DNA of 47,354 nt from Betaproteobacteria bacterium (GCA_016208415.1 JACQYB010000032.1:1-47354); one strand, 5' to 3'. Positions 1-10,307 are shown, numbered from the stretch's first letter. Numbers and translations: made by a program. The notes: a model not told the origin generated them from the letters alone.

Positions 1-30
1 TGCGGCTCCGCTGCACCCCGGGCCGTCCGA

Positions 31-753
31 GTGATCCCCTGGCTCGGCCCCGAGGATGCGTTTCCGCCCGTCGGGCGGGCGCTGCGCGAGCCCAACGGCT
101 TGCTGGCCGCCAGTACCGAACTCAGCCCACGACGCCTGCTGGACGCCTACCGCCAGGGCATTTTCCCCTGGTACAGCGCCGGCGATCCGGTATTGTGGTG
201 GAGTCCTGACCCGCGCATGGTCCTCCACCCGAGCGCGCTGCGCATCTCGCGCTCGCTGCGCCGGCGTCTGCACCGCGACGGCTATGAAATCCTGCTCGAC
301 AGCAGCTTCGGCGCGGTAGTCGAGGGATGTGCCGCGCCCACGCCCGACCGACCCGGGACATGGATCACCCCGGAGATGCGCTCGGCGTATCTCGCCCTGC
401 ACCGGATGGGCCATGCCCACAGCGTCGAGACGTGGATCGACGGGGAACTCGCCGGCGGGCTCTACGGCGTGGCCATCGGCCGCATGTTCTATGGCGAATC
501 CATGTTTTCCCGCGTCACCGATGCCTCCAAGCTGGCCCTGGCGCACCTCTGCCGCTATCTTGAGGCGCTGGGATTCGGCATGATAGATTGCCAGATGGAA
601 ACCCCGCACCTGGTCTCCCTCGGCGCCGGGCCCATTCCACGCCAGCGGTTCCTGGCCGCGGTGGCCGAATTCTCAAGCCACGGCCCGGCCCCAGGGTTGT
701 GGCCGCGCCGGGGTGCCCAGGGGCTGTGGCTGAAGCCCACCGAACCCCGCTGA
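31..753 (+). CDS. aat: Leucyl/phenylalanyl-tRNA--protein transferase
   Basis: Cytoplasmic aminoacyl-transferase that moves Leu or Phe from charged tRNA onto proteins with N-terminal Lys or Arg, marking them for ClpS/ClpAP degradation (bacterial N-degron pathway). The 240-residue product has the expected length and the family hallmarks: IFPWYS near residue 45, [10 protein letters not shown] just after it, and the MFYGESMFS block near residue 152. The start is a GTG at 31 with no clear ribosome site, and only 30 bases precede it, so the promoter lies outside the window. The partner transferase gene bpt follows 118 bp downstream on the same strand; the two enzymes feed the same degradation route. 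Identification is firm, the exact start less so. Confidence 0.95.
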   Translation: MIPWLGPEDAFPPVGRALREPNGLLAASTELSPRRLLDAYRQGIFPWYSAGDPVLWWSPDPRMVLHPSALRISRSLRRRLHRDGYEILLDSSFGAVVEGCAAPTPDRPGTWITPEMRSAYLALHRMGHAHSVETWIDGELAGGLYGVAIGRMFYGESMFSRVTDASKLALAHLCRYLEALGFGMIDCQMETPHLVSLGAGPIPRQRFLAAVAEFSSHGPAPGLWPRRGAQGLWLKPTEPR

Positions 754-871
754 CTGAACGTGGGTCGAAAGTGCAGTGGCGGGACGCTTCTGAATCGCTT
801 ACCCCTGCCACGGGCGCAATATCGAAGAGGAAGGCCGTGACACATCCGAAGTGCAATGAGGTTGGCGATCC

Positions 872-1621
872 ATGACCCTGCTCAGGGACGTTCCCTTACC
901 GCTCATCCAGTTCTACGCCACTGCCCCTTACGGGTGCTCCTACCTGCCGGGACGCCTGGCGCGCTCCCAGGTCGCCACACCCAGCCACGCCATCGACACC
1001 GCCGTCTATTCAGAACTGGTGCGCGCCGGCTTCCGCCGCAGCGGCATCTTCACCTACCGCCCCTACTGCGACGCCTGCCGCGCCTGCGTTCCGGTGCGCA
1101 TCCCCGTGGAGCGCTTCGCTGCGGATCGCGCCCAGCGCCGCACCCTGCGGCGCAACCGCACGCTCATGGCACACCAGTTGAGCCTCGGTTTCCACGAGGA
1201 GCACTACGCGCTCTACCAGCGCTACCAGGCCGTGCGCCACAGCGGTGGCGGCATGGACAATGACAGCCGCGAGCAATACGCGCATTTCCTCCTGCAGTCC
1301 CACGTGGACAGCGTACTGGTGGAATTCCGCGACGCCGGGCAACTGCGCATGGTGAGCATCGTGGACGTCCTCGGCGACGGACTCTCCTCCGTCTACACCT
1401 TCTTCGACCCGGACCATCGCGAAGCCAGCCTGGGCACCTTCGGCGTGCTGTGTCAGATCAGCCAGTGCCAGCGCCTGCGCCTGCCCTACGTCTATCTCGG
1501 CTACTGGATCCGCGACAGCCGCAAGATGTCCTACAAGCGCAACTTCCGGCCGCTGGAGGGACGGCTCGGCGGCGTTTGGCGCGAACTCTCGGAAGAAGAT
1601 CTCCGTCCGCGGGAAGGCTGA
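872..1621 (+). CDS. bpt: Aspartate/glutamate leucyltransferase (arginyl-transferase family)
   Basis: Transfers Leu from Leu-tRNA to proteins with N-terminal Asp or Glu, creating a ClpS-recognised degron. The 249-residue protein shows the ATE N-domain cysteine cluster ([13 protein letters not shown], about residues 66-78) and the ATE C-domain block [21 protein letters not shown] close to the C-terminus. ATG at 872 is preceded by TGAGG at 857-861, about ten bases upstream. Lying directly after aat, it completes the two-enzyme bacterial N-degron module. Bpt is distinguished from eukaryote-like Ate1 mainly by length and bacterial context; leucyl rather than arginyl specificity is inferred from the family. 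Confidence 0.93.
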   Translation: MTLLRDVPLPLIQFYATAPYGCSYLPGRLARSQVATPSHAIDTAVYSELVRAGFRRSGIFTYRPYCDACRACVPVRIPVERFAADRAQRRTLRRNRTLMAHQLSLGFHEEHYALYQRYQAVRHSGGGMDNDSREQYAHFLLQSHVDSVLVEFRDAGQLRMVSIVDVLGDGLSSVYTFFDPDHREASLGTFGVLCQISQCQRLRLPYVYLGYWIRDSRKMSYKRNFRPLEGRLGGVWRELSEEDLRPREG

Positions 1622-1674
1622 CGAGTTCGCTCGCAGCGGCACGGCCGAATGCGGCGCTACGGTAGAATCGCGCC

Positions 1675-2703
1675 ATGTTCTACGCGCTTGCCCGCCCCGT
1701 GCTTTTCGGCCTGGATGCCGAAACCGCCCACGATCTCACCCTCGGCGCCCTGCGCCTGGCCCAGCACCTGCCCCTGCCCCTGGCTTGCCCGCCACCGCCC
1801 GCAGATGCGGTCACGGTGATGGGTCTGCGTTTCCCCAACCGCATCGGCCTGGCCGCCGGCCTCGACAAGAACGCCGAGTGCATCGACGGGCTGGCGGCAC
1901 TGGGGTTTGGTTTCATCGAGGTGGGCACTGTCACCCCGCGTCCCCAGCCCGGCAATCCCAAACCGCGCCTGTTCCGCCTGCCGGCGGCCCGGGCCATCAT
2001 CAACCGCATGGGGTTCAACAACGGCGGCGTGGAGGCAATGCTGGCCAACGTGCGTGCCGCCCGTTACCGCGGCGTGCTGGGCATCAACATCGGCAAGAAC
2101 TTCGACACCCCCATGGAGCACGCGGCGGAGGACTATGTCGCCTGCCTCAAGAAGGTCTACCCCCATGCCGGCTACGTGGCGATCAACATCTCCTCGCCCA
2201 ACACCAGGAACCTGCGCAGCCTCCAGGGCGGCTCGGAGCTGGACGCCCTCCTCACCGCGCTGGCCGACGCCCGGGCACGGCTGGCCGACACCCACGGGCG
2301 GCGTGTGCCCCTGGCGGTGAAGATCGCACCCGATCTCGACGACGACCAGATCGCCTCCATCGCCGCCGCCCTGCAGCGCCACGGCATCGATGCCGTGATC
2401 GCGACGAACACCACCGTCGCCCGCACCGGGGTGGAGACGCAGCCCCATGGCAGCGAACAGGGCGGCCTGTCCGGCGCCCCGCTGTTCGAGCGCTCCACCG
2501 AGGTGGTGCGACAACTGGCGCGACATCTGGACGGCGCGCTGCCCATCATCGGCGTCGGCGGCATCCTGAGCGGCGAGCAGGCGCGGGCCAAGATCGAGGC
2601 CGGCGCCAGCCTGGTGCAGCTCTACACCGGGATCATCTATCGCGGACCGGGTCTGGTGCGCGAGTGCGCCGCCGCCACCGCACGGCTTGCCGGCGCCACC
2701 TGA
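1675..2703 (+). CDS. pyrD: Dihydroorotate dehydrogenase (quinone), class 2
   Basis: Fourth step of de novo pyrimidine synthesis: FMN-dependent oxidation of dihydroorotate to orotate with electrons passed to membrane quinone. The 342 residues match class 2 enzymes. The N-terminal helical membrane-association segment ([20 protein letters not shown]) is followed by the TIM barrel, with FMN and substrate motifs [25 protein letters not shown], the catalytic-serine motif NISSPNT, KIAPDL, and the phosphate-binding GVGGI and YTGIIYRGP near the end. A -10-like TAGAAT lies at 1663-1668, only six bases before the ATG, and no ribosome site is visible, so the message may be leaderless or nearly so. Confidence 0.97.
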   Translation: MFYALARPVLFGLDAETAHDLTLGALRLAQHLPLPLACPPPPADAVTVMGLRFPNRIGLAAGLDKNAECIDGLAALGFGFIEVGTVTPRPQPGNPKPRLFRLPAARAIINRMGFNNGGVEAMLANVRAARYRGVLGINIGKNFDTPMEHAAEDYVACLKKVYPHAGYVAINISSPNTRNLRSLQGGSELDALLTALADARARLADTHGRRVPLAVKIAPDLDDDQIASIAAALQRHGIDAVIATNTTVARTGVETQPHGSEQGGLSGAPLFERSTEVVRQLARHLDGALPIIGVGGILSGEQARAKIEAGASLVQLYTGIIYRGPGLVRECAAATARLAGAT

Positions 2704-2719
2704 GCAACAGGAGCCACCC

Positions 2720-3850
2720 ATGATCATCGGCACACCGCGGGAGACCAAGAACCACGAGTACCGTGTCGGCCTGACTCCGGCGGGGGCCCACGTGCTGGTC
2801 GAAGCGGGCCACGCCGTGCTGGTGGAACGCGCAGCGGGCAGCCGCGCGGGCTTCTCCGACGGGGAATACCAACGGGTCGGCGCGCGCATCGTCGACTCCC
2901 CGGCTGCGCTGTGGGGGCAGGCCGAACTGGTGGTCAAGGTGAAGGAACCCCAGCCCGCCGAGTATTCCCTCATCCGGCCGGGGCAAATCCTGTTCTGCTA
3001 CCTGCATCTGGCCGCGGAGGTGGAACTGCTGCAACGCCTGGTGGACAGCGGCGCCAGTTGCGTGGCCTACGAGACGGTCACCGATGCCCATGGCGAACTC
3101 GCGCTGCTCGCTCCCATGTCGCGCATCGCCGGCCGGCTGGCGCCGCAGATGGGCGCCTGGGCGCTGCAGATGGCCAATGGCGGCTCCGGCGTGCTGCTCG
3201 GCGGCGTGCCGGGGGTGCCGCCGGCGCGGGTGGTGGTCGTCGGCGCCGGCCAGGTGGGCGCCAACGCCGCGCAGATCGCCGTGGGCATGGGCGCCGACGT
3301 GACACTGCTCGACCGAACTCCGGTCAAGCTGGAAGCGCTGGACCGCATCTACCGCGGCCGCCTCAAGACCTGCGTCGCCGATCCGCTGATCCTGGCGGAA
3401 CACGTCGCCACGGCGGATCTGGTGATCGGCGCCGTGCTCGTTCCGGCGCGGCGCGCACCGCGGCTCATCACGGCCGCCATGCTGGCGCGCATGCGCCCGG
3501 GCTCGGTGCTGGTGGATGTATCCATCGACCAGGGCGGCGTGGCGGAAACCTCCCGTCCCACCTCCCACAGTGCGCCCCTCTACCTTGCCGAAGGCGTGGT
3601 CCACTATTGCGTGACCAACATGCCCGCGGCGGTGGCACGCACCGCCACCCTGGCGCTCACCCAGGTCACCCTGCCGTGCGTGTCTGCCCTGGCCGCGTTC
3701 GGCCTGCGCGGCGCGCTGGAACGGGATTCCGGCCTCATGCAGGGGCTGCAGGTCCATGCCGGACATGTCACCTGCGCGGCGCTGGCCGAGGACATGGGCC
3801 GGCCGTGGATCGCCCCGGCGCAGGCCCTGGAAAACGCGGGCGCCCCGTGA
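2720..3850 (+). CDS. ald: Alanine dehydrogenase (NAD+)
   Basis: Reversible NAD-linked oxidative deamination of L-alanine to pyruvate and ammonium. The start is the ATG at 2720, giving the canonical N-terminus MIIGTPRETKNHEYRVGLTP and a purine-rich ribosome site (AACAGGAG) just upstream; a longer reading from 2687 is unlikely. The 376 residues are standard length. Visible sites are KVKEP (substrate lysine), YLHLA (catalytic histidine), the Rossmann motif GAGQVGANAAQIAVGMGA followed by an acidic LLDRT for NAD, and DVSIDQGG (catalytic aspartate). The loop reads NMPAAVARTAT where most family members have NMPGAVPRTST, a small deviation of unknown effect. It lies 16 bp after pyrD and may be cotranscribed. 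Confidence 0.95.
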   Translation: MIIGTPRETKNHEYRVGLTPAGAHVLVEAGHAVLVERAAGSRAGFSDGEYQRVGARIVDSPAALWGQAELVVKVKEPQPAEYSLIRPGQILFCYLHLAAEVELLQRLVDSGASCVAYETVTDAHGELALLAPMSRIAGRLAPQMGAWALQMANGGSGVLLGGVPGVPPARVVVVGAGQVGANAAQIAVGMGADVTLLDRTPVKLEALDRIYRGRLKTCVADPLILAEHVATADLVIGAVLVPARRAPRLITAAMLARMRPGSVLVDVSIDQGGVAETSRPTSHSAPLYLAEGVVHYCVTNMPAAVARTATLALTQVTLPCVSALAAFGLRGALERDSGLMQGLQVHAGHVTCAALAEDMGRPWIAPAQALENAGAP

Positions 3851-3911
3851 AACCGCGGGCAGCCGACCTGCCGGGATGCCGTACAACCCCATGACCATGA
3901 CGGCAACAGGC

Positions 3912-3940
3912 TTGAGAGCCACCACCGCCTGCGCGATAAT
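3912..3940 (+). promoter_or_regulatory. Putative sigma70 promoter of the rnf operon
   Basis: TTGAGA (3912-3917) and GATAAT (3935-3940) are separated by exactly 17 bp, about 60 bp before the rnfA ATG and after the ald stop. This is one of the best hexamer pairs in the window. It implies a leader of roughly 50 bases. No Shine-Dalgarno sequence is evident before rnfA itself. Confidence 0.65.
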
Positions 3941-3999
3941 CAGCGACCCCTAATGCACCGGCACGCCGTCGCCGCCTTGCTTCCGCCCGCACCCTCCGC

Positions 4000-4584
4000 A
4001 TGACCAGCTACATATTCATCATCATCGGCACCGTGCTGGTCAACAACGTGGTGTTGGTGCGCATCCTCGGCCTGTGCCCCTTCATGGGCGTGTCGAAGAA
4101 GCTCGACACGGCCATCGGCATGGGTGCCGCCACCACCTTCGTGCTTACCCTGGCCTCCGGCACGGCCTACGTCATCGACTCCTGGCTGCTGGCCCCTTTC
4201 GGGCTGGAGTACCTGCGCACCCTGGCCTTCATCGTCACCATCGCCGCCATCGTGCAACTCACGGAAATGGTCATCCAGAAGACCAGTCCGCTGCTGCACC
4301 AGGTGCTGGGCATCTACCTGCCGCTGATCACCACCAACTGTGCCGTGCTGGGCGTGCCGCTGCTCAACGTGGCCTACCGCAACGACCTGCTGGAGTCGCT
4401 GCTGTTCGGCTTTGGCAGTGCCATCGGCTTCACCCTCGCGCTGGTGCTGTTCGCCGGCATCCGCGAGCGTCTCGACGGCGCCGACGTTCCCGCGCCCTTC
4501 CGCGGCACCGCCATCGGTCTGGTCACCGCCGGCCTGATGAGCCTGGCCTTCATGGGATTTGCGGGTCTGGACAAGCTCCGATGA
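4000..4584 (+). CDS. rnfA: Electron transport complex subunit RnfA/RsxA
   Basis: Integral membrane subunit of the Rnf complex, which couples electron transfer between ferredoxin and NAD(H) to Na+ or H+ movement across the inner membrane. The 194 residues are almost entirely hydrophobic with six predictable helices. Hallmark segments are [20 protein letters not shown] near the N-terminus and the central [16 protein letters not shown]; the paralogue RnfE shares this architecture with inverted topology. It is the first gene of six whose ends all overlap by four bases (ATGA or GTGA), which implies translational coupling and balanced subunit synthesis. Confidence 0.96.
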   Translation: MTSYIFIIIGTVLVNNVVLVRILGLCPFMGVSKKLDTAIGMGAATTFVLTLASGTAYVIDSWLLAPFGLEYLRTLAFIVTIAAIVQLTEMVIQKTSPLLHQVLGIYLPLITTNCAVLGVPLLNVAYRNDLLESLLFGFGSAIGFTLALVLFAGIRERLDGADVPAPFRGTAIGLVTAGLMSLAFMGFAGLDKLR

Positions 4585-5132
4585 TCATCGCCGTCTCCGT
4601 CATGGCTCTCGGCGCCATCCTGCTGGGAGCGGCGCTGGGGTATGCGTCGATCCGCTTCCGCGTCGAGGGCGACCCGCTGGTGGAGAAGATCGACGCCATC
4701 CTCCCCCAGACGCAGTGCGGCCAGTGCGGCTTTCCCGGCTGCCGGCCCTATGCCGAGGCCATCTCCCGCGGCGAGGCGGACATCAACCAGTGCCCCCCGG
4801 GCGGCGAGGAGGGCGTGCGCAAGCTGGCCGACCTGCTGGGCCGCGACTTCAAGGCACTGTCCGCCGAACACGGCGAGGAGAAGGCCAAGTCCGTGGCCGT
4901 CATCGATGAGCAGTCGTGCATCGGCTGCACGCTGTGCATCCAGGCCTGCCCGGTGGACGCCATCGTCGGCGCCGCCAAGCAGATGCACACGGTGGTGGCG
5001 AGCCTGTGCACCGGCTGCGAACTGTGCGTGCCGCCCTGCCCTGTGGATTGCATCCACATGGAGGCGTTGCGGGAGACGGCGGAGAACTGGCGCTGGAAGT
5101 ACCCGGTGTTCCAGTTGGAGCAGGCTGCATGA
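4581..5132 (+). CDS. rnfB: Electron transport complex iron-sulfur subunit RnfB
   Basis: Ferredoxin-facing subunit of Rnf. An N-terminal membrane anchor (residues 1-20) is followed by a 4Fe-4S domain with Cys46, 49, 54 and 71 (CGQCGFPGC and QCPPGG). Two ferredoxin-type clusters follow: Cys113/116/119/123 ([16 protein letters not shown]) and Cys143/146/149/153 ([16 protein letters not shown]). The length of 183 residues is normal for proteobacterial RnfB/RsxB. The ATG at 4581 overlaps the rnfA stop in ATGA, and the stop overlaps rnfC in the same way. Confidence 0.96.
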   Translation: MIIAVSVMALGAILLGAALGYASIRFRVEGDPLVEKIDAILPQTQCGQCGFPGCRPYAEAISRGEADINQCPPGGEEGVRKLADLLGRDFKALSAEHGEEKAKSVAVIDEQSCIGCTLCIQACPVDAIVGAAKQMHTVVASLCTGCELCVPPCPVDCIHMEALRETAENWRWKYPVFQLEQAA

Positions 5133-6844
5133 GTCTCTCCACCCTGTTCCGCTTCAAGGGCGGCATCAAGCCCGAGGCGCACAAGGACGCCTCCGCCGGC
5201 ATCCCCATCGCCCCGGCGCCGCTGCCGTCGCGGCTGGTCATCCCGCTGCGGCAGAACGCCCGAGCCACCGCCCGCCCGTTGGTGGAGGCGGGCCAGCGCG
5301 TGCTCAAGGGCCAGATCATCGGCGCCGCCGAGGGCACCCTCGCCACCGCCGTGCACGCCCCCACCTCGGGCCTGGTGCGGGCCGTCGAGATGGCGCCGGT
5401 GCCACATCCCTCGGGGCTCGAGGCGCTGTGCGTGATCATCGAGCCCGACGGCGACGAACGCTGGATCGACCTGCAGCCCTTCGACCACCGCAACGCGTCG
5501 CCGCAGCGCATCCGCGATTACCTGCGCGACTGCGGCATCGTCGGGCTGGGCGGGGCCAACTTTCCCAGCCACATCAAGCTCACGCCCGGCGAGGCCGGCA
5601 TCCGCACGCTGATCCTCAACGGCGGCGAATGCGAACCGTGGATCACCTGCGACGACCGGCTGATGCGCGAACGCGCCGAGAGGATCCTCGGCGGCGCGCT
5701 GATCATGCGCGAGATCACCGGCGCCAGCCACATCCTCGTTGGCATCGAGGACAACAAGCCCGAGGCCGTGCAGGCCATGAGTGCTGCCGCCTCCCGCCTC
5801 GGCGCCGAGGGCGTGACGGTGCATGCGGTGCCGGCGCTCTATCCCGCCGGCGGGGAGAAACAGCTCATCCGCGTGCTCACCGGCGTCGAAATTCCCTACG
5901 GCAAGCTGGGCACGCACTTCGGCGTGCAGTGCTTCAACGTCGGCACCGCCTACGCCATCCACCGCGCCATCACCTGCGGCGAACCGCTGCTCTCGCGCAT
6001 CCTCACCCTGACGGGCAACATGGCGCGGCCGGGCAACTTCGAGGTGCTCATCGGCACCCCCATCAGGGAGTTGTTGCCCCTCGCCGACCCGCGCCCGGAC
6101 ACCGACCACTTCCTCATGGGCGGGCCGATGATGGGATTCGCCCTGCCGTCACTGTCGGCGCCGGTGGTCAAGGCGACCAACTGCATCATTGCCGCCTCGC
6201 CGGCGCTTTTTCCGCCGCCTCCCCCCGAAATGCCTTGCATCCGCTGCGGCGCCTGCGCCCAGGTGTGTCCGGCGGAACTGCAGCCCTTCGAGCTTTACTG
6301 GCATGCACGGGCGAAGAACCTCGGCAAGGCGCAGGAGTACCACGTCTTCGACTGCATCGAATGCGGCTGCTGCGCCTACGTCTGCCCCTCGCGCATACGA
6401 CTGGTGGATTACTTCCGTTACGCCAAGGGCGAGATCTGGGCGCGGGAACGGGAAAAAAGTGCCGCCGACGCCGCCCGCGAACGTTTCGAATTCCGTAACC
6501 TGCGTACCGAACGCGAAAAGCAGGAGAAGGCTGAACGCCTCGCCGCCAAGACCGCCGCAGGACGCGAGGCCGTGGCCAGGGCCGCCGCGGCCGCGCCCGC
6601 CACCGCGAGTGCACCCACCGCTGCGACGGTGGCCACAGCCAGCGCACCGCAGCCCCGCGCCGCGGATGCGACGAAGGCCTTGATCCAGGCGGCACTGGAT
6701 CGGGCGAAGGCACAGAAGGCCGCCGTCACCCCCAGGAACACCGACAACCTCACCGCGGAACAAAAGGCCGAAATCGCCGAGATCGAGGCACGCCGCGCGA
6801 AGATTCGCGAGATGGCCAGACCCCACACACCGCCGGACGAATGA
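5129..6844 (+). CDS. rnfC: Electron transport complex subunit RnfC
   Basis: Peripheral NADH-binding subunit of Rnf, related to NuoF. The 571 residues run as an N-terminal RnfC barrel-sandwich domain, a nucleotide/FMN-type motif [13 protein letters not shown] at residues 139-151, an SLBB-like region, then two 4Fe-4S motifs starting at Cys370 ([11 protein letters not shown]) and Cys409 ([11 protein letters not shown]). An Ala/Lys/Glu-rich C-terminal tail of about 130 residues follows, probably helical and low complexity. Such tails vary widely between species. ATG at 5129 overlaps the rnfB stop; the end overlaps rnfD by ATGA. Confidence 0.96.
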   Translation: MSLSTLFRFKGGIKPEAHKDASAGIPIAPAPLPSRLVIPLRQNARATARPLVEAGQRVLKGQIIGAAEGTLATAVHAPTSGLVRAVEMAPVPHPSGLEALCVIIEPDGDERWIDLQPFDHRNASPQRIRDYLRDCGIVGLGGANFPSHIKLTPGEAGIRTLILNGGECEPWITCDDRLMRERAERILGGALIMREITGASHILVGIEDNKPEAVQAMSAAASRLGAEGVTVHAVPALYPAGGEKQLIRVLTGVEIPYGKLGTHFGVQCFNVGTAYAIHRAITCGEPLLSRILTLTGNMARPGNFEVLIGTPIRELLPLADPRPDTDHFLMGGPMMGFALPSLSAPVVKATNCIIAASPALFPPPPPEMPCIRCGACAQVCPAELQPFELYWHARAKNLGKAQEYHVFDCIECGCCAYVCPSRIRLVDYFRYAKGEIWAREREKSAADAARERFEFRNLRTEREKQEKAERLAAKTAAGREAVARAAAAAPATASAPTAATVATASAPQPRAADATKALIQAALDRAKAQKAAVTPRNTDNLTAEQKAEIAEIEARRAKIREMARPHTPPDE

Positions 6845-7866
6845 ACAACTCCCCCTTCATCCGCAAGCCCGCCACCGTGCGCGGGGTCATGCTTCAGGTG
6901 CTGGCGGCCCTGCTGCCCGGCATCGCCGCCTACGTCTGGTTCTTCGGCGCAGCCATCCTGGTGCAGATCGCGCTGGCGTCCGCGGCGGCGCTGGCTGCCG
7001 AAGCCGTCATGCTGCGGCTGCGCGGCCGGCCGGTGGGCATGTTCGTATCGGACGGCAGCGCCGTGGTCACGGCCTGGCTCATCGCGCTCACCTTCCCTCC
7101 CATTGCCCCCTGGTGGCTGGTGGTGGCGGGCACGCTTCTCGCCATCGTGGTCGCCAAGCATCTCTATGGCGGACTCGGCCAGAACCCGTTCAATCCGGCC
7201 ATGGCGGCCTTCTGTGCCATGATCGTGGCCTACCCCCAACTCATGACGCAGTGGCCGGCGGCGGGCTTCACCGATTTCGGCGCCGAACTGCAGGCCATCT
7301 TCGGAGCCGACCGCCGGCTTGACGCCATCGTCATGGCCACTCCGCTGGATTCGCTACGCACGGTGCTGCGGCTTCCTGATACCCGTGCCACGGTGGCCGG
7401 CATACTGGGTTCGGGCGCCACGTTCGGCAACATCGGCGGCAAGGGCTGGGAGTGGGTGGCCCTGGGCTACTTCGTGGGGGGCGCGTGGCTGCTTTGGCGC
7501 CGGATCATCACCTGGCACGTGCCGGTGGCCTTCCTGGCCACGCTGGCACTTGTCGCCGGCGCGTTCAGCCTCGGCGGCCCGGACAAGTTTCCGGGTCCGA
7601 CCTTCCACCTCTTTACCGGCGGGGCCATGCTGGGGGCGTTCTTCATTGCCACCGATCCGGTGTCGGGTGCCACCACGCCGCGGGGGAAGCTGATCTTCGC
7701 CGCCGGCATCGCCCTGCTGACCTGGATCATCCGCAGCTTCGGCGGCTACCCGGACGGGGTGGCCTTTGCCACCCTGCTGATGAACATCTGCGTACCGATC
7801 ATCGACATGAAGACGCAGCCGTCGGTCTTCGGCCACAAGCGGCAATCCGGCGGAGACGCCCCGTGA
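6841..7866 (+). CDS. rnfD: Electron transport complex subunit RnfD, covalent FMN
   Basis: Membrane subunit of Rnf, related to NqrB. The 341 residues are mostly transmembrane helices. The flavinylation motif SGATTPRGK is present, with Thr278 as the expected FMN attachment site (established for the family; seen here only as the motif). The conserved GQNPFNPAM block lies near residues 116-124. It starts at ATG 6841 inside the rnfC stop and its TGA overlaps the GTG of rnfG. Confidence 0.95.
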   Translation: MNNSPFIRKPATVRGVMLQVLAALLPGIAAYVWFFGAAILVQIALASAAALAAEAVMLRLRGRPVGMFVSDGSAVVTAWLIALTFPPIAPWWLVVAGTLLAIVVAKHLYGGLGQNPFNPAMAAFCAMIVAYPQLMTQWPAAGFTDFGAELQAIFGADRRLDAIVMATPLDSLRTVLRLPDTRATVAGILGSGATFGNIGGKGWEWVALGYFVGGAWLLWRRIITWHVPVAFLATLALVAGAFSLGGPDKFPGPTFHLFTGGAMLGAFFIATDPVSGATTPRGKLIFAAGIALLTWIIRSFGGYPDGVAFATLLMNICVPIIDMKTQPSVFGHKRQSGGDAP

Positions 7867-8543
7867 ACTCCGAGACCTCGGTGCTGCGGGTTTCGGCACG
7901 CACGGCCACGGTGCTGCTGCTGTTCACGGTGGTGTTCACCGGTCTGATGACTTTTGCCTACAGCGTGACCCGCGACACTATCGCCGCCAGCGTCGCCCAA
8001 GCCAAGCTGATGCTCGTGGCGGAAGTCCTCCCCGCAGCGGCCTACGACAATGACCTGCTGCAGGACTACGTCGACGCCGTCGCCCCGCAGCTCGGCAACG
8101 AGCCCACCAGCCGCATCTACCGCGCCCGCAAGGGCGGCGAACCGGCCGCGCTGGTGGTGGAAGCCGCGGCACCCGACGGCTACAGCGGCCGCATCGCGCT
8201 GCTGGTGGCGGTGGCGGCCGACGGCACGGTTACCGGAGTGCGTGTCACCGAGCACAAGGAAACGCCCGGCCTGGGCGACTACATCGACATCCGCAAGGAT
8301 CGCAACAAGGTCCGCCCGTGGATCACCCAGTTCAATGGCATCGGTTTCGCGCAGCTCGCCCCGACGGCCTGGAAGGTGAAGAAGGATGGCGGGAGTTTCG
8401 ACTACATGTCCGGCGCCACCGTCTCCGCGCGCGCCGTCACCAACGCCACCGCGCACACGCTGCGCTTCGTGGCACAGCATCGCGACGGACTGTTCGCACT
8501 GCCGACAGGATCGCGCTTCGCGCCCAAGGAGGTAGGATCGTGA
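7863..8543 (+). CDS. rnfG: Electron transport complex subunit RnfG, covalent FMN
   Basis: Single-pass membrane subunit with a large exported FMN-binding domain, related to NqrC. The 226-residue product has one N-terminal transmembrane helix (about residues 14-34) and the FMN_bind signature DYMSGATVSARAV, with Thr186 the expected flavin-linked residue. The KETPGLGDYIDIRKDR stretch is typical of RnfG. It uses a GTG start at 7863 that overlaps the rnfD stop (GTGA); an alternative start would break the operon's regular overlap. Confidence 0.94.
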   Translation: MNSETSVLRVSARTATVLLLFTVVFTGLMTFAYSVTRDTIAASVAQAKLMLVAEVLPAAAYDNDLLQDYVDAVAPQLGNEPTSRIYRARKGGEPAALVVEAAAPDGYSGRIALLVAVAADGTVTGVRVTEHKETPGLGDYIDIRKDRNKVRPWITQFNGIGFAQLAPTAWKVKKDGGSFDYMSGATVSARAVTNATAHTLRFVAQHRDGLFALPTGSRFAPKEVGS

Positions 8544-9223
8544 ATCTGCAGGACCTGCGCGATATCGCCCGCAACGGCGTGTGGAAGCAGAACTCCGCCC
8601 TGGCCCAGTTGCTCGGACTCTGCCCCACCCTGGCCGTGAGCACCAATCTGGTCAATGGCGCGAGCCTGGGATTCGCCACCATCTTCGTCATGGCCATGGC
8701 CAGCTTCACCGTGGCCATGCTGCGCAACTTCATTCCCTACGAAATCCGCATCCCCGTGTTCATCCTCATCATCGCCGCGCTGGTGACGGTGGTGGATCTG
8801 GTGATGAATGCCTATTTCCACTCCCTCTACCTGGTGCTGGGCATCTTCATTCCGCTGATCGTGGTCAATTGCATCGTGCTGGCGCGTGTGGAAGCTTTCG
8901 CGGCCAAGAATGCGCCCCTGGCCTCCGCCTTCGACGGGGTGATGATGGGTGCCGGTCTGGTCTGGGTGCTGGCCGTGCTGGGCGGACTGCGCGAACTGCT
9001 GGGTACCGGCACGCTGTTCACCGGTATCGACATGGTGATCCCGGGCACCGCGCCCATCACGGTGCTGCCGGAAGGCTACCCGGGGTTCCTGGTGGCGGTG
9101 CTGCCCCCAGGAGCGTTCATCCTGCTGGGCTGCATGATCGCCGCCAGGAACTGGCTGGACGCCCGCGCCACGGCCCGGGCGCATCCGCAACGGCACGCCG
9201 CACCCCATCCCGCCGCCGGTTGA
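8540..9223 (+). CDS. rnfE: Electron transport complex subunit RnfE/RsxE
   Basis: Last subunit of the Rnf complex, an integral membrane protein homologous to RnfA and NqrD. The 227 residues contain NGVWKQNSALAQLLGLCPTLAVS near the N-terminus and the central GIFIPLIVVNCIVLARVEAFA block. The GTG start at 8540 overlaps the rnfG stop and is preceded by a strong ribosome site AAGGAGG at 8527-8533. The order A-B-C-D-G-E is complete. The nth gene that follows rnfE in E. coli is not here but lies 24 kb away. Confidence 0.95.
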   Translation: MNLQDLRDIARNGVWKQNSALAQLLGLCPTLAVSTNLVNGASLGFATIFVMAMASFTVAMLRNFIPYEIRIPVFILIIAALVTVVDLVMNAYFHSLYLVLGIFIPLIVVNCIVLARVEAFAAKNAPLASAFDGVMMGAGLVWVLAVLGGLRELLGTGTLFTGIDMVIPGTAPITVLPEGYPGFLVAVLPPGAFILLGCMIAARNWLDARATARAHPQRHAAPHPAAG

Positions 9224-9238
9224 ACGGCGCTCAGGTGT

Positions 9239-9259
9239 TTCCCCAGCAGCAGTGGGGAA
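9239..9259. terminator. Hairpin between convergent rnfE and pit
   Basis: Seven-base arms TTCCCCA and TGGGGAA enclose a seven-base loop in the 67-bp gap between two convergent genes. There is no T-run on either side, so this is a plausible bidirectional transcription end rather than a classical intrinsic terminator. Confidence 0.4.
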
Positions 9260-9290
9260 CGACGACATCCGCAGAGCCGGACCGGTGCAG

Positions 9291-10298
9291 CTAAAGCACC
9301 GCCCGCCCGATCCACCACGCCAGCGCGGCGATGAGCGCGCTGCAGGGGATGGTCAGCACCCAGGCCCAGACGATGGCCCCCGCGACACCCCAGCGCACCG
9401 CGGACATCTTGTGCGCCGAGCCCACCCCCACGATGGCGCCCGTGATGGTGTGCGTCGTGGAGACCGGAATGCCCAGGCCGGTGGCGAGAAACAGCGTGAT
9501 CGCCCCGCCCGTCTCGGCGCAGAATCCACCCACAGGCTTGAGCCTGGTGATGCGCTGCCCCATGGTCTTGACGATGCGCCAGCCGCCGAACAGCGTCCCC
9601 AGCGCGATGGCGACGTAACAGGCGACGACCACCCACATCGGAACGCTGTCGCTGGTGGTGGAATATCCTGCGGAAACGAGCAGCAGCCAGATGATGCCGA
9701 TGGTTTTCTGCGCGTCGTTGCCCCCGTGCCCCAGGCTGTAAAGTGAGGCCGACACCAGTTGCAGGCGCCGGAACCCCTGGTCAAGACGGCGCGGCGTGGC
9801 ATGGAAGAACACCCACGACACCGCCAGCATCAGCGCCGCCCCCAGCACCATCCCGAGCAGCGGCGACACCAGGACGAACACCACGGTCTTGATGATCCCG
9901 GACCACACCAATCCCGCCAGTTGAACCTTGGCCAGGACTGCGCCGATCAGCCCGCCGATCAGCGCATGGGAGGAACTCGACGGAATACCGTAGTACCAGG
10001 TGATGAAGTTCCAGGAGATCGCCCCCACCAGCGCGCCGAAAATGACGTACTGATCCACCACCTCGGGCAGCACGATACCCTTGCCCACCGTTGCGGCGAC
10101 CTTGAGCTGGAAAACGAACACCGCCACGAAATTGCACGCGGCCGCCAGCGCCACCGCCTGATGTGGCTTGAGCACGCCAGTGGACACCACCGTGGCGATG
10201 GCATTGGCGGCATCGTGGAAGCCGTTCATGAAATCGAAGGCCAGCGCCAGCGCCACCAGCACGATCACGGTGCCGAGCCCGATATGCAGGGAATCCAC
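9291..10298 (-). CDS. pit: Inorganic phosphate transporter, PiT family
   Basis: Low-affinity, cation-coupled phosphate permease of the inner membrane. The 335-residue product has the duplicated PiT signatures: GFHDAANAIA near residue 26 and GHGGNDAQKTIG near residue 195, each carrying the conserved Asn-Asp/Asp-Ala core, plus PVSTTHTITGAIVGVG near the C-terminus. Hydrophobic helices occupy most of the rest. It follows the PhoU-like gene at 10308-10946 with a nine-base gap, the usual PhoU-like/Pit operon arrangement in which the small partner modulates the transporter. Confidence 0.93.
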   Translation of the reverse strand: MDSLHIGLGTVIVLVALALAFDFMNGFHDAANAIATVVSTGVLKPHQAVALAAACNFVAVFVFQLKVAATVGKGIVLPEVVDQYVIFGALVGAISWNFITWYYGIPSSSSHALIGGLIGAVLAKVQLAGLVWSGIIKTVVFVLVSPLLGMVLGAALMLAVSWVFFHATPRRLDQGFRRLQLVSASLYSLGHGGNDAQKTIGIIWLLLVSAGYSTTSDSVPMWVVVACYVAIALGTLFGGWRIVKTMGQRITRLKPVGGFCAETGGAITLFLATGLGIPVSTTHTITGAIVGVGSAHKMSAVRWGVAGAIVWAWVLTIPCSALIAALAWWIGRAVL

Positions 10299-10307
10299 GG
10301 GCGCGAC

